Positions 22,671-32,500 of a stretch of 64,000 nt of DNA are shown piece by piece (position 1 is the stretch's first letter; each line of letters begins with the position of its first letter). Position numbers and translations under genes: made by a program. The stretch spans positions 130,014 through 194,013 of the forward strand of contig NC_090615.1 in NCBI RefSeq assembly GCF_004359215.1, read 5' to 3'. This stretch comes from Bremia lactucae (lineage: Eukaryota; Oomycota; Peronosporomycetes; Peronosporales; Peronosporaceae). The notes below the pieces were generated by a model that searched no databases, had not been told where the DNA came from, and worked only from the letters and a program-made list of their open reading frames with translations.

Positions 22671-23207
22671 ATGCTGAAGGGGGAGCTCTACTATGGACGC
22701 CGATCTGCTTCAGACCCGACAGGAAGCTCGCAGGTTGGTGAAAATATATAACGAACTCGATGGTGCTGAGACCGAGGAAGCCCAAGAAATCCTTAATAAG
22801 CTACTAGGAACGAAGGGCCAGAAGTGCTTGATCGAAATGCCGTTTCGATGCGACTACGGCTCTAACATTCGGTTGGGAGATGACGTCTGCATGAACTATA
22901 ATTGTGTCTTGCTCGACGTTTATGCAATCACTATCGGAAACCGAGTCATGTTAGCCCCAAACGTGCAGCTCTATACGGCGACGCACCCATTAGGCCCAAA
23001 GGCACGGAATTTAGGGTACGAACTGGGAAAGCCAATCACGATAGAGGATGACGTTTGGATTGGTGGCATGCTGTGATTTTGCCTGGAATTACTATTGGTT
23101 ACGGTGCCGTCATTAACGCTGGTAGTGTGGTGACCAAGGACGTTCCTCCCATGAGTGTTTATGCAGGCAACCCTGCAAAATTTATCAAAACTGTTGAAGA
23201 AGATTAA
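22671..23207 (+). pseudogene. Maltose/galactoside-type O-acetyltransferase, copy 2 (broken)
   Basis: Same beta-helix acetyltransferase as 7145-7685. Here the central codon is intact (GNRVMLAPNVQLYTATHP), but one A is missing near 23,067, so after DDVWIGG the frame is lost. Without that loss it would run through [19 protein letters not shown] to a TAA at 23,205-23,207 with the ending KTVEED. The same one-base break after the early start MLKGELY is present. Thus each copy has its own disabling lesion on top of a shared one, unless these are sequencing errors. Confidence 0.8.
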
Positions 23208-23269
23208 ATTTTATAAGTGCAAACATATAAAAAACTTAATAGACATTGCATGAAAATCCCAAAGTTGTC

Positions 23270-26200
23270 TTAATATTTAGCTTCTCTATCTGCAAGCGCA
23301 GCAGACTTGGCTAGTTGGTCCAGTAAGCTTTTGACACTCTTAACACGTCGTTTCAATAACGTTTGCACTTTTTGATCTGGCTCGTTGCAAAAACTTGTTA
23401 AATGTTGGTGAAAAAACACCGCGAGTCCGTCAATTGTAAGCTGGGCCTTCTTCGTCTGTAGCAGGCGATGAAACACCTGCGCCATTTCGAATTCGCTCTC
23501 GACTTTAAGGATTTCTTCCATAATAACACGTAGAAACAAAATACTCTTTTCTTCTAATTGCGTAAAGTCGAGCACCTTTAAGCACGAAAGGGACAAGTGT
23601 CCCCGAAGCACCAGGCCAGCCAGAATTTGGGCTTGGTTGAATAACGTCCGGGGTTTCAATGTCTCCATTTGCTTGAAAATATCCCAAAATGCAAGCTGGA
23701 AGGTAAATTTGTACCGCGAATCCATTTCACACAATTTTTCAGCCAGTGCAAGGTAAAACTTGTTAAATCGATTCTCTTGGCCACCGCAGCGCAGCAAAAC
23801 GCGCACGATTTCGCGTTCCTGTTTTTCTTTTAAATGCAATTGCATCAATCGCTCATACGCATCAAAGCAGTCATTAGCACCCATCAGCGCCACAAATATT
23901 TTCTTGCGAACGTCAGTATTCATGCGCTGTTTTTCTGCAAGTTGGAGTAATCGGTTGGTCTCCACAGCGTTTTCGTCGTCATTAACGTCGTCACTGGCCA
24001 ACTTTTGCTGGAAGCCGACCCACGTACCTCCGACAATCCACCAGCGACCATCTTCATCCGCGTGTAAAAGCTCCTGCAACGACACACGTAGCGGATTGTT
24101 GGCATTCCCGCATCGTGTCTTTACGCGACCAAGCCACTTTTTTAATGGCGCAAAGTCAAGGACCCCACCACTTGCACTATCTGTTCTTCGCTTAGCTTGC
24201 TTGGACGACTTGTTAAGATCATAAATTAGGTCGAGAACAAAGCCGATACGTTCCGGAGGTTGCGTTTTATCAATCGTATGATGCACCTCACCTACTTTTT
24301 GCTGCACGGCGGCCACCATCTGACGCAAAGCGTCGGGATCGTCCGCACGAAGCTGTGCACCGCCAATTTTTAAGAGTTGGTGAATGAGCTCAATGTCGGT
24401 GGTCGAGAAACTCTGCACAAAAGATCGAAAGAGATCGTACACGAGGCTGCAGTGCACAACTCCAAAGTTGTACAGCATCATTACGAACAGCATCAAATTC
24501 ACGGGCACTTTAGACGTTCTGCTGCTTTCATCTTCCGTATTGTCCTCGAGTTTGGATTGATTCAATTCAATGAGCTTAATCTCCTCTGCCACGCTCTCAA
24601 CTAGCTTCCGTGTCAATTTCTCAACAAAAAAACCACCAACTTCGCTGCCAACGCTGTGATACAAAGCTGCTACTAAAGCGCTGCAGACTTTGATAAGCGA
24701 CGCCATTACCTGGCGAGGATGGCACGTTGTTTGAAGAAGTTTATCGAATAAAATTCCATTCACAAGCGACCGACCATTGTCACGGTAAATACGTTCCATT
24801 TCCAGCGCGATTGATCTTAAAACATCGTTAGACATTCGTAAATAAATATCAATAGGGTGTGAAAAAAACGTACTCCATGTTAGACTCGGAAATGCGATTA
24901 AGCTGGCCATTAATGCGTCGTGTCAGCTCTCGCATGGCCTGCTCGTCCATATGCAAAGGCTTCACCTTATCGGTGACTGTTATTGTATCGGCTTCCGACT
25001 GAGCTTTCCGACGAAGATGCGGAGGTAGGTACGTCGACGGAGGTTTCGTTCCATCCCTTGTTCTTATTACAGGTCGACCGTAAATATCTTCTTCAATCCG
25101 TAAACTTTCGTCCACAGCCGTCGACTCCTCTATAGCACTTTTAACATCGGACCCATTAACGTCTCCTTCTTCCAGCTTGCTTTTGCTCTTTGTTTCAAGG
25201 TCTAATCTGCTTTCACCGATCTCATCAATTTCAACAGCAGATAGCTGCTGATTTCGTAGTGCATTTGCTTGAGCTACATCATTGTCGTCAGAGTCCTCAT
25301 CCTCCGAATAAAACTGTGTAAGATCCTCCGACTCGGATTCGGATTCGTCGGTTGGCAACTCGTCCAAACCCTTTAGAAACTCGGAGTCTTCAGCCTGCAA
25401 CATTTCCATTTCTCGTCGCGTTGCTTCATCCATTTCTAAATTATCATTGCCATTAGAATTATTTCCGCTTGCATTGATTTTAATCTTTATTTTCGCAATC
25501 TCCATTTGTGCTTCAGTAGGCTTTGCCACATTTGGACGATTTTTCACCACCCTAGAATATTGCCACAAAACACATGAAAATATCGTCTATATGCCACCAA
25601 ACAAGTCAGCTTTTACTCTGTGATAGTGTCCAGTTCTGATAAAAAGTCGGCAAAGTCTTCGCCAAGTCCATCTTTTGCAAATTCCCTGGTACAAGTCAAC
25701 GAAGAGCCACAATGTCAGCGACTCCTTACGAATAAGTTTTATCAAAAATCGTGTTGGTGCCCACTTTTTGAGCTTCTTCAGCGCGGATGCAGATTTACTA
25801 GCGGACGATGACCCGAGTCCCAATTTGGCTTCCAAAGCTTTTATCTCCTTGTCCTCTGCACTAGAACTTGCTACGTTGCATCAACACACCCTGTTACTAA
25901 ATTTTTACCTGATTTTTGGCTAAATCCTTAACATAAATATACAGCAACTATATTTTACTAAAGCTATAAAGAACCTGCTCGTGCGTTTGCTTCTTCCGCA
26001 ATAAATTCGTGAAATTTGTTTGTGATTTTCTGAGGCCGCGTCCCTATCCGGGATTTCTTGCTGCGTTCTGTAGCTTTGTTGTTACTTGGGACATAGGAAT
26101 TGGCTTTAGCTACTTCATTCGTCTCTTTGCACTGGCGCTTGAACTTTTCACGCTTCTTGTCCTCGCGCGTTTGCTTTCGTTTGGCCTTCCTGGACTGCAT
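23270..26200 (-). CDS. NOM1: Nucleolar MIF4G/MA3 protein, NOM1/SGD1 family
   Basis: My model joins 26200-25975, 25870-25765, 25685-25617, 25551-24874 and 24815-23270, skipping introns of 104, 79, 65 and 58 bp. Each is GT-AG and every junction keeps frame, giving 874 codons plus stop; human NOM1 and yeast Sgd1 have similar length. Features: basic N-terminus (QSRKAKRKQTRED), acidic Ser/Asp/Glu region, YLPPHLRRKA, MIF4G start at NRISESNMESIALEMERIY (about residue 350 on) and MA3 (about 657-775). In the family the protein is nucleolar, binds an eIF4A-type helicase (Fal1/eIF4A3) and is needed for 18S rRNA maturation. Introns 2-4 are supported by restoring conserved protein; the first donor (GTTCTT) is weak. 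It is divergent from the PLD gene. Confidence 0.88.
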
Positions 26201-26316
26201 ACTGAACTAGTGTCTGCCAGTCAACAACAATTGAATTTAATGAAGGATTGTTGTCTGAATGTGACCGACGTGTAAGAATCAGAAATTAGGATGATACTTG
26301 AAGATTTTAAAAAGCG
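26201..26316. promoter_or_regulatory. Shared upstream region of NOM1 and PLD genes
   Basis: Only 116 bp separate the two divergent start codons, so the core promoters must lie here. I find no full oomycete initiator; CTTCATTAA on the NOM1 strand is a partial match. Co-regulation is an inference from spacing only. Confidence 0.5.
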
Positions 26317-27939
26317 ATGTCGCGGCGAGCGAGACGCGGCGACGTAGCTGTGGTATTTGGGCTGTTCTGGGCCGTCTCTTGCATTTTCCTTGTATGGATT
26401 CGCATAAAACCTCGCACCATTAAAGTTGCCGACACCTCGAGTGCTTCAAAGCCGCGCGTCTTTGAGCCGACATGGCCATCTGATTCGGACTCGAACAGCT
26501 TGTTCACCAATAATGCGACAATTTCATTGGTTGAAACGCTGCCTCTTGGAGATTTAAATCTATCATCAAGTAATTTGCAGACTTTCGAGGCACTCACTTG
26601 CCATGTCCGAAATGCAAAGCACTCTATTGATCTCAGCGCCATGTACTGGGATCTATTAGGTGAAGAGGACCGAAAAAGCTACTCTGACGCTGAGATGACA
26701 CAATTTGGCGCCGATCGAGGCAAAAACCTGCTCTTGGCTCTAAAAGATGCGGCACTTCGAGGTGTAGCACTGCGCGTTTTAACGTCAAAACCAACGGATC
26801 AAATGTCTTGTACTCCCTTACCACATGAAGTTGAGATACTCGTGAATGCAACCAAAGGTTACATTCAAGTACGGTGCTGGAGTGGTCCCGAGTGGTATGG
26901 CAGCGGCATTTTGCATCAAAAGATATGGATCTTTGACAATCGCCATGCGTACGTGGGGAGTGCAAATATGGACTGGAAATCGCTGGCCCAAGTGATGGAG
27001 GTTGGTGTGATTATGGAGAACTTATTGCCGTCTTCTAGTGTGATTCAAGATGTAAGCAAACTATTTGAAACGTGGTGGTTGTTTGCCTCACCCGAGTTGC
27101 TCCCGGTTGAGACAGACAGCTACTATTCTGAGAAGTATCAGCACACATTGCAAGTACCAAAGTGGTCACTCTATTTAGCAAAGGAATCAAGAAGCGAGGA
27201 TCCGTTCGTAGTAGCAGGTTTCTCAGCACTTGGCAATATCTCGCATCAGCTGCAGACTTCATTCTTGACGCTTTCAAACCGCGATAGTAAAAGTGTGTCT
27301 AAGGCGTGCGAAATGTTTATCTCAGCAGCTCCTTTAGAGGCGACAGCTGGACACTCGCGAGCATTTGACGAACACGCGCTTGTATACACGATCCGATCGG
27401 CCAAAGCATTTGTCAGTCTTAGTGTCATGGACTTTGAGCCGTTTTCGATGTATACACCTGGTCCATTGTACTGGCCAGCTCTTACGGACGCACTGCTTGC
27501 TGGTGTATACAGCAAGCCTGGACTGCGAGTTCGTCTATTGATCAGTCAGTGGCAGCACAGCAGTCCTCAAATGCTCAATGCACTTGCCACATTGGAACAG
27601 CAGGCAGAATACTGCCAACACACGCACGCGCGGTGTTCTGGACGACTTGAAATCAAGCTATTCCGCGTGCCAGGTTGGCAAAACACCACGTCTCGGAGTA
27701 GACCGAAAGCTTCTTGGCCGTCTTACACACGCGTTAATCACGCAAAATACATTGTCACGGATACTCGTGCGAATGTGGGAACGAGCAACATGGAATGGGG
27801 CTACTTCTACACCACGGCAGGTGCAAGCGTTAATACAAACCACGAACCAACACGAAAGGCACTGGAGGATATTTTCATGCGAAATTGGAACTCGAGCTAT
27901 GCAAAAAGTCTCCGGAATGTCATGTTGGAGAGTTTGTAG
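26317..27939 (+). CDS. Membrane-anchored phospholipase D-like protein (PLD3/4 type)
   Basis: 540 residues in one open frame. A basic N-terminus (SRRARRGD) precedes one hydrophobic segment at about 9-28, which fits a type II signal anchor with the catalytic part luminal or outside. Two HKD motifs are complete: H200-x-K202-x4-D207 followed by VGSANMDW, and H475-x-K477-x4-D482 followed by VGTSNMEW. Layout and length match the PLD3/PLD4 group, whose animal members act as 5' exonucleases on single-stranded nucleic acid rather than as classical phospholipases; oomycetes carry several small PLD-like proteins with signal or anchor. Substrate here is not known. It is divergent from NOM1 and convergent with the multicopper oxidase, 75 bp apart. 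Confidence 0.9.
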   Translation: MSRRARRGDVAVVFGLFWAVSCIFLVWIRIKPRTIKVADTSSASKPRVFEPTWPSDSDSNSLFTNNATISLVETLPLGDLNLSSSNLQTFEALTCHVRNAKHSIDLSAMYWDLLGEEDRKSYSDAEMTQFGADRGKNLLLALKDAALRGVALRVLTSKPTDQMSCTPLPHEVEILVNATKGYIQVRCWSGPEWYGSGILHQKIWIFDNRHAYVGSANMDWKSLAQVMEVGVIMENLLPSSSVIQDVSKLFETWWLFASPELLPVETDSYYSEKYQHTLQVPKWSLYLAKESRSEDPFVVAGFSALGNISHQLQTSFLTLSNRDSKSVSKACEMFISAAPLEATAGHSRAFDEHALVYTIRSAKAFVSLSVMDFEPFSMYTPGPLYWPALTDALLAGVYSKPGLRVRLLISQWQHSSPQMLNALATLEQQAEYCQHTHARCSGRLEIKLFRVPGWQNTTSRSRPKASWPSYTRVNHAKYIVTDTRANVGTSNMEWGYFYTTAGASVNTNHEPTRKALEDIFMRNWNSSYAKSLRNVMLESL

Positions 27940-28014
27940 AAATTTGTAAAAGTCAAAACGTTAATTTTGCAATTTATTGCTGACGACACGTAAAATTTAC
28001 ACATTTGTTAATTA

Positions 28015-29973
28015 TCACTTCTCCAATTTCACGTCCACGTCCCCTATATCATCACTTGCCTCTTCTTCGTCTTCATCTACTGCGCTATCGTCTTCTTCCT
28101 CTTCATCCGAGGCAGATTCCTTGTCTTCTTCATCTGCATCCGACGCACGTTTCTCTTCACCACTCACATCTGAGGCCATTTCTTCGGCTTTGCTCGCACT
28201 ATTGACACGAGTGCTGGAGTCGTACACATTTATTAATTCGGCCATTCCTGCATCCACATGGGACGCGAAATGACAATGGGCCAAAATGTTCCCGACCATG
28301 TATTCGCGCGGAGTGAAGCGGATTTGGACTCCTCCGCGAAAGAGCGGCAGCGTATCTCGCCATTCACCCACGTCGAATAAAATGCCATCAGGGTCGGTAG
28401 TGTCATCCATATCTGAGACTTGAAAATGTGTCGAGTGCATGTGGAATGGGTGACTCATAGTATGGCAATAATGTGCCGCGGTTAATTGTCGTGCCACCCT
28501 CGTATGGTTGTCAATCAGATTACAGTTCCAAATAGATTCCTTCCGGTAATCTTTAATCGAAATTTCCCACTGCTGCATTTCATTCACAGGCATCGAGTAA
28601 GTCGTCTGCGTCATGTCCAGCTTCTTGTGATTAACACCATACATAAGGTTCTCTTCCATCCATACAGAAAACTCAAAATCGTGTTGATTCTTCTTCTCTA
28701 TCATAGGCCGTGACGCGGGTGTCCCGATAGTATCGTCCATATACGCAGGTCGCTTTGGCAGTGTCGTGGGGAGACGCATATACTTAAAAGGGCTACCAAA
28801 GTCAACGTCTGCATCGTCAATCTCCTGATGAGCGACCTCGAGTTTTACAATGCGCTGCGATGGTACGCGATGTTGATTTACAAGACCTAGTAAACTATTG
28901 CGCGAGCTTGCACAGTCGGTTTCAATGTAAAACGTTCCCATTTCCGAACAAACTATCGACAAGTCCGCCCGACCTCCTGGTGGGATCACAATCACATTCT
29001 TCGCTTTCGGTTGTTCATAGTAGATACCGTCCATGGCGAGCACTGTGAACACGCAGCCACTTTGGTAAGTCGTTACAAGCTCCGCGACATTATTCGCAAT
29101 GGCATTGACAAACCGCAAGCGCTTATACTGGCCGACGGATAACTGGAGCGTAGGCAGATACTGTCCATTCACAAACACTGTGGGCAAAGACGTGTCATTT
29201 AATGGAACGTCCGCGTCATCTTCGACAATTCGGAGATCGGTATTCCACACACCTGCGCCGCTCTCGAGTCTTCTATGGTGGCTGCTCTGCTTATTCTCAA
29301 TCGCTTCTTGTAAATTATCACGAGGGTTTAAGCAATTTTCAATACAAAGTGCTTGCAATAGTAAGACAAGGTCTTCCATTGCCATCAAGTCGGCTGGAAA
29401 ATCACGCGGACGGTCGACAACAATGAGCGCACCTGCCATCATTCCATTCAATTGAGAATTCGAGTTGCCGTGCGAGTGCGGGTGATACCAGAACGTTCCT
29501 GCTGGGTGATCCCGTCGAATGTCATACGTATATCGACGTTGGCCTTTTGGCTTGACATTCGGCACGACATTGTCAGCGTCGCCCATCGGTGACAAGTGCA
29601 TCCCATGCAGATGCACGTTGGTGTTGTTATTTGAACCAGCCTCCAATAAGTTCGTAAGCGTGAGAATAAGACGGTCTCCTGGACACACTTTAATCGTGGG
29701 GGCGGGTATGTGTCCATTATACGATCTCGTATTGAAATTCACGTAGTTACTTCGAAACCGCGCGACTTTGACGGCTAAATCGACCCGCAATTCACTCGTT
29801 TTCATCGGAATAAGTGATCGATCGTCTAGAGATAAGCTTTCGGAGCTTACTCTAGTCCATCTTTTCACGCAGTCGGACTGGATCACCCTTGGTTGACGCA
29901 ATAATTGATAGTCGTGTGCTGCTGTGGCTAATGCGATGACGATGCCGAAAAGCAAAAACACGATGCGCGACAT
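28015..29973 (-). CDS. Secreted multicopper oxidase
   Basis: 652 residues without introns. A signal peptide (SRIVFLLFGIVIALATAAH) leads to three cupredoxin domains. Copper ligands are all visible: HLHGMH (121-126), YHPHSHG (163-169), HPFHMH (about 508-513) and HCHFASHVDAGM (about 566-577) with a Met as axial type 1 ligand. Such enzymes oxidise phenols, metal ions or other small substrates and reduce oxygen to water. The Met axial ligand is compatible with a lower-potential laccase-like or metal-oxidase role; the substrate cannot be told from sequence. The last 60 or so residues are an unusual Asp/Glu/Ser run ending DVKLEK, which may bind cations or the cell wall. The start is the only ATG preceding the signal peptide. 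Confidence 0.93.
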   Translation of the reverse strand: MSRIVFLLFGIVIALATAAHDYQLLRQPRVIQSDCVKRWTRVSSESLSLDDRSLIPMKTSELRVDLAVKVARFRSNYVNFNTRSYNGHIPAPTIKVCPGDRLILTLTNLLEAGSNNNTNVHLHGMHLSPMGDADNVVPNVKPKGQRRYTYDIRRDHPAGTFWYHPHSHGNSNSQLNGMMAGALIVVDRPRDFPADLMAMEDLVLLLQALCIENCLNPRDNLQEAIENKQSSHHRRLESGAGVWNTDLRIVEDDADVPLNDTSLPTVFVNGQYLPTLQLSVGQYKRLRFVNAIANNVAELVTTYQSGCVFTVLAMDGIYYEQPKAKNVIVIPPGGRADLSIVCSEMGTFYIETDCASSRNSLLGLVNQHRVPSQRIVKLEVAHQEIDDADVDFGSPFKYMRLPTTLPKRPAYMDDTIGTPASRPMIEKKNQHDFEFSVWMEENLMYGVNHKKLDMTQTTYSMPVNEMQQWEISIKDYRKESIWNCNLIDNHTRVARQLTAAHYCHTMSHPFHMHSTHFQVSDMDDTTDPDGILFDVGEWRDTLPLFRGGVQIRFTPREYMVGNILAHCHFASHVDAGMAELINVYDSSTRVNSASKAEEMASDVSGEEKRASDADEEDKESASDEEEEDDSAVDEDEEEASDDIGDVDVKLEK

Positions 29974-29996
29974 GAGAGCTTAAAGTTGGAACTTTA

Positions 29997-30003
29997 GAAA
30001 TGA
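29997..30003 (-). promoter_or_regulatory. Candidate oomycete initiator of the multicopper oxidase
   Basis: The minus strand reads TCATTTC, matching the oomycete initiator TCATTYY, about 24-30 bp upstream of the ATG at 29,973. Position and sequence suit a core promoter. A heptamer alone is weak evidence. Confidence 0.4.
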
Positions 30004-30359
30004 CACGTACGTACATATGGTTGTCGCCATCACGTAATTGCGCGAATTGGTACGAGACATTAAAATCTATAGCGTCGTCCATGTCTCCTTTACGTGACAT
30101 ATGTAAAGGTCCTGCTTGATAAGCTGAACTTTTTGGTGTTTTACACATGAATATTTCTAAGAAATTGCATGTGGAATATTTTGTCTCTTCAAGACCGGGG
30201 TTTTATTACCCCTCCTTCAATTTTATAGTATGGGCTATGGAAAGTCGACCAAACGGTCACATACATAATGTATAAAAAAGTAGCAGACTTTGAAAAGTTG
30301 ATTTCCTTAGCGAGGTTGAGAGATCTGAGCCTGCACCTGTAGTATAAACTTCTTTTGCC

Positions 30360-31850
30360 ATGCCTCTTGCTCCTCCAGCCGAAAACACGTACCCATCAAT
30401 TGCAACAGCAAAAGATGCTTTCGAAGCTCACGCTGAAATCGAAAAGTACGATGTCTGTACTATCCGCTCATTAAAGGTTTGGGAAGGGGGGCAACCAATT
30501 TAAAAGCGTGCTGTTCGGCTGCAAACACCATGGAATATAGCGATATGAGGGCCATGGTGCAAGGCCTGCAGAGAAATCTAGAAAAAACGACTTGCCTTTC
30601 AATGTAAAGGTAGCGCGGGATTGTGCAGGCATTCGACAAATTACCAAGTTAGAAATTTGTAGCTTGAAAATCATGGAGCCAGTACATAACCACGAGCCCG
30701 CCGACGTGGCAGCATATCCTCGAGTAAGGAACAAAGTACTCCGCCAAAATTTGCCTCTGATTGCGCAACAAGACCTCGTAGGTGTTGCGCCGCGAATCGC
30801 TTGCGCGCATTGCAAATAGCCATCCAAGACAGCTCCGCTACTTCGCAAGATCTTTATAATGCAAAGTAGCTTCTGCGGCATCAGGAACTTGGAGGGCGAT
30901 CGCCTCTTGAGACTTTATTAGACTGTCAGGGAAACTCGGCGGTAAAGTGGGCAATGAAGCGAGATGGGAATCAGATTCTTACACAATTGTACATTGAGCC
31001 CACAGTCAACATCACAAATGTACAGTGGAGTGCAAATGAGGTCTTTGTAATGGATTCAACTTACAAGACCAACAAGCACAAAATGCCGCTCGCTCACTGT
31101 GTTTCATCAATTCCTACCAACCAAACTTTCACTGTATTCTTCTGTTTTCTACCACAAGAAACAAGGGTGCACTACGAATGGAATTTAGCACAATTAAAAG
31201 AGGCAAGCATAATTGTTCTTGTTTTATACCTTGCATTGTGGCGTTTATGCATACCTTGATGATACTTTCGCTCCAAATATTTAGAGCTTTGATTCGAAAA
31301 ACATACTACGCGATAATCTTGTATTTGTAATAGACCGTGACCCTGCACTCATAAATGGACTCGAAAGGGTATTTCCAACATGCAAACCCATCCTTTGCAT
31401 TTGGCACATTGAAGAAAATATTTTTGGAAACGTGCGCAAGCATTTTACTTCTGGCAACGAAGGACAAACGGCGTACGATTCATTCATGCAGGAGCATTGG
31501 AGAGCTGTCGTCAATGCAGCAACAGAGGACATATACCGAGCGGCTGAGCAGACCCTTTCAAGGAGGCATTCCTCTATATTTAGAGGAATGCCTCCTTGAA
31601 AGGGTCTGCACCAGCAATGGTTGCCATACAAAGAAAATTTTGTCAGATCATGGTTGAAGAGTATGAACAGTTTTGGGCATACTACAACGCAACGCATGGA
31701 AAGCGCTTATTACGGGCTCAAATGCAGTCCTCTACGGATGACTTACATGTCATTCATAAGATGATTGATAAATCTTGCCTCTTCAAACTTTCAATGAGAT
31801 AAAGAAACAATTAGCAAATGACAAACCTTCCGCCTTGCCCCTTTAGGCAA
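30360..31850 (+). pseudogene. MULE (Mutator-like) transposase pseudogene
   Basis: Plus-strand fragments in at least three frames resemble the MULE/FAR1-type transposase. The N-terminal DNA-binding region contains LKIMEPVHNHEPADVAAYPR (30,592-30,819). The catalytic core starts with VFVMDSTYKTNKHKMPLAHC (first Asp; 30,954-31,259), and a second part has FVIDRDPALINGLERVFPT followed by ILCIWHIEENI (about 31,320-31,440), containing the second Asp and the Cys/His that normally follow. The frame is broken by shifts after EGG near 30,490 and by an inverted duplication at 31,548-31,609. No terminal inverted repeats were identified. It cannot encode an active transposase. Confidence 0.8.
31548..31609. 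repeat. Perfect 29-bp palindrome with 4-base loop
   Basis: Arm GCAGACCCTTTCAAGGAGGC... (31,548-31,576), loop TATT, then the exact reverse complement (31,581-31,609). It lies inside the MULE frame and interrupts it, so the second arm looks like a foldback duplication of the first. Confidence 0.97.
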
Positions 31851-32309
31851 CTGACTATTATGGCAGAGCGTCATGAAGAAGGTTAGCCTCAGCTATTTGA
31901 GCGCTTTATTTCCCTTTCCATTTTTAGATTTCCAGTCACGCATTGAAAGCAGCACATAAACAGTCATTGCGTCGTTTTGAAGCTGGTCGTGGAATGTGCG
32001 ATGGCGATTACTGCAGGCAAAAATTGGTCTGTAGCATGGGATGGCTCTGTGTGCATCGAATTCTCCTTCCCGCGCCCATTTCCATAGCAGACTTTAACAA
32101 GCAAAGGTGGCTCGATCACCTCCACCAATAATCTCTGCAAGACTAGCAGACGGTCCGGACTTACCTTAGGTAATTGCGTCCTTAGCCCCCTCAACATATT
32201 TACCAACTTTCCAAGAAACGATTCAACGCGTTACTGAAGAGTAATAACAGGCGCCACTCACGCTTTTAGAGGCTGATGGACGAGACTTTAGCAGAAATAG
32301 GGAGAATTC
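31851..32309. other. No recognised gene
   Basis: Probably the decayed 3' end of the MULE copy and adjacent sequence. A frame with FEAGRGMCDGDYC at about 31,970 suggests residual coding sequence of the element, but it is short and broken. Confidence 0.25.
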
Positions 32310-32500
32310 ATATTGCATGAAGGCTTCAAGCCTTGCATGCAGAACCTCTGGTCCCTGGGACATAATGAATCAAACCCAAACAAAGCTTTGAGCTTGTCAT
32401 ACGCTGTGCGTTGCGCCTCCAAAAGTTCCGAAAACGTTTCCATTTTGGTGAAGGCTAAGTATTATACTACAAGTGCCACCAGGTGTAGCGGAGCTACCTC
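32310..32500 (-). repeat. Segment shared with the Copia C insert
   Basis: Reverse-complement homologue of 18,113-18,330. Both carry GCATGAAGGCTTCAAGCC, a near-palindromic edge, and a GGTGTAGCGGAGCT edge. The minus strand can encode METFSELLEAQRTAYDKLK, similar to EAQRPAYDKLKTLFGL in the insert. Conservation of the reading frame between the two copies points to a fragment of a protein-coding sequence, family not recognised. Confidence 0.55.

Noticed and set aside
29099..29455. Plus-strand frame of 118 codons opposite the multicopper oxidase
   Set aside because: The opposite strand holds an unbroken gene with all copper ligands; this frame is a shadow.
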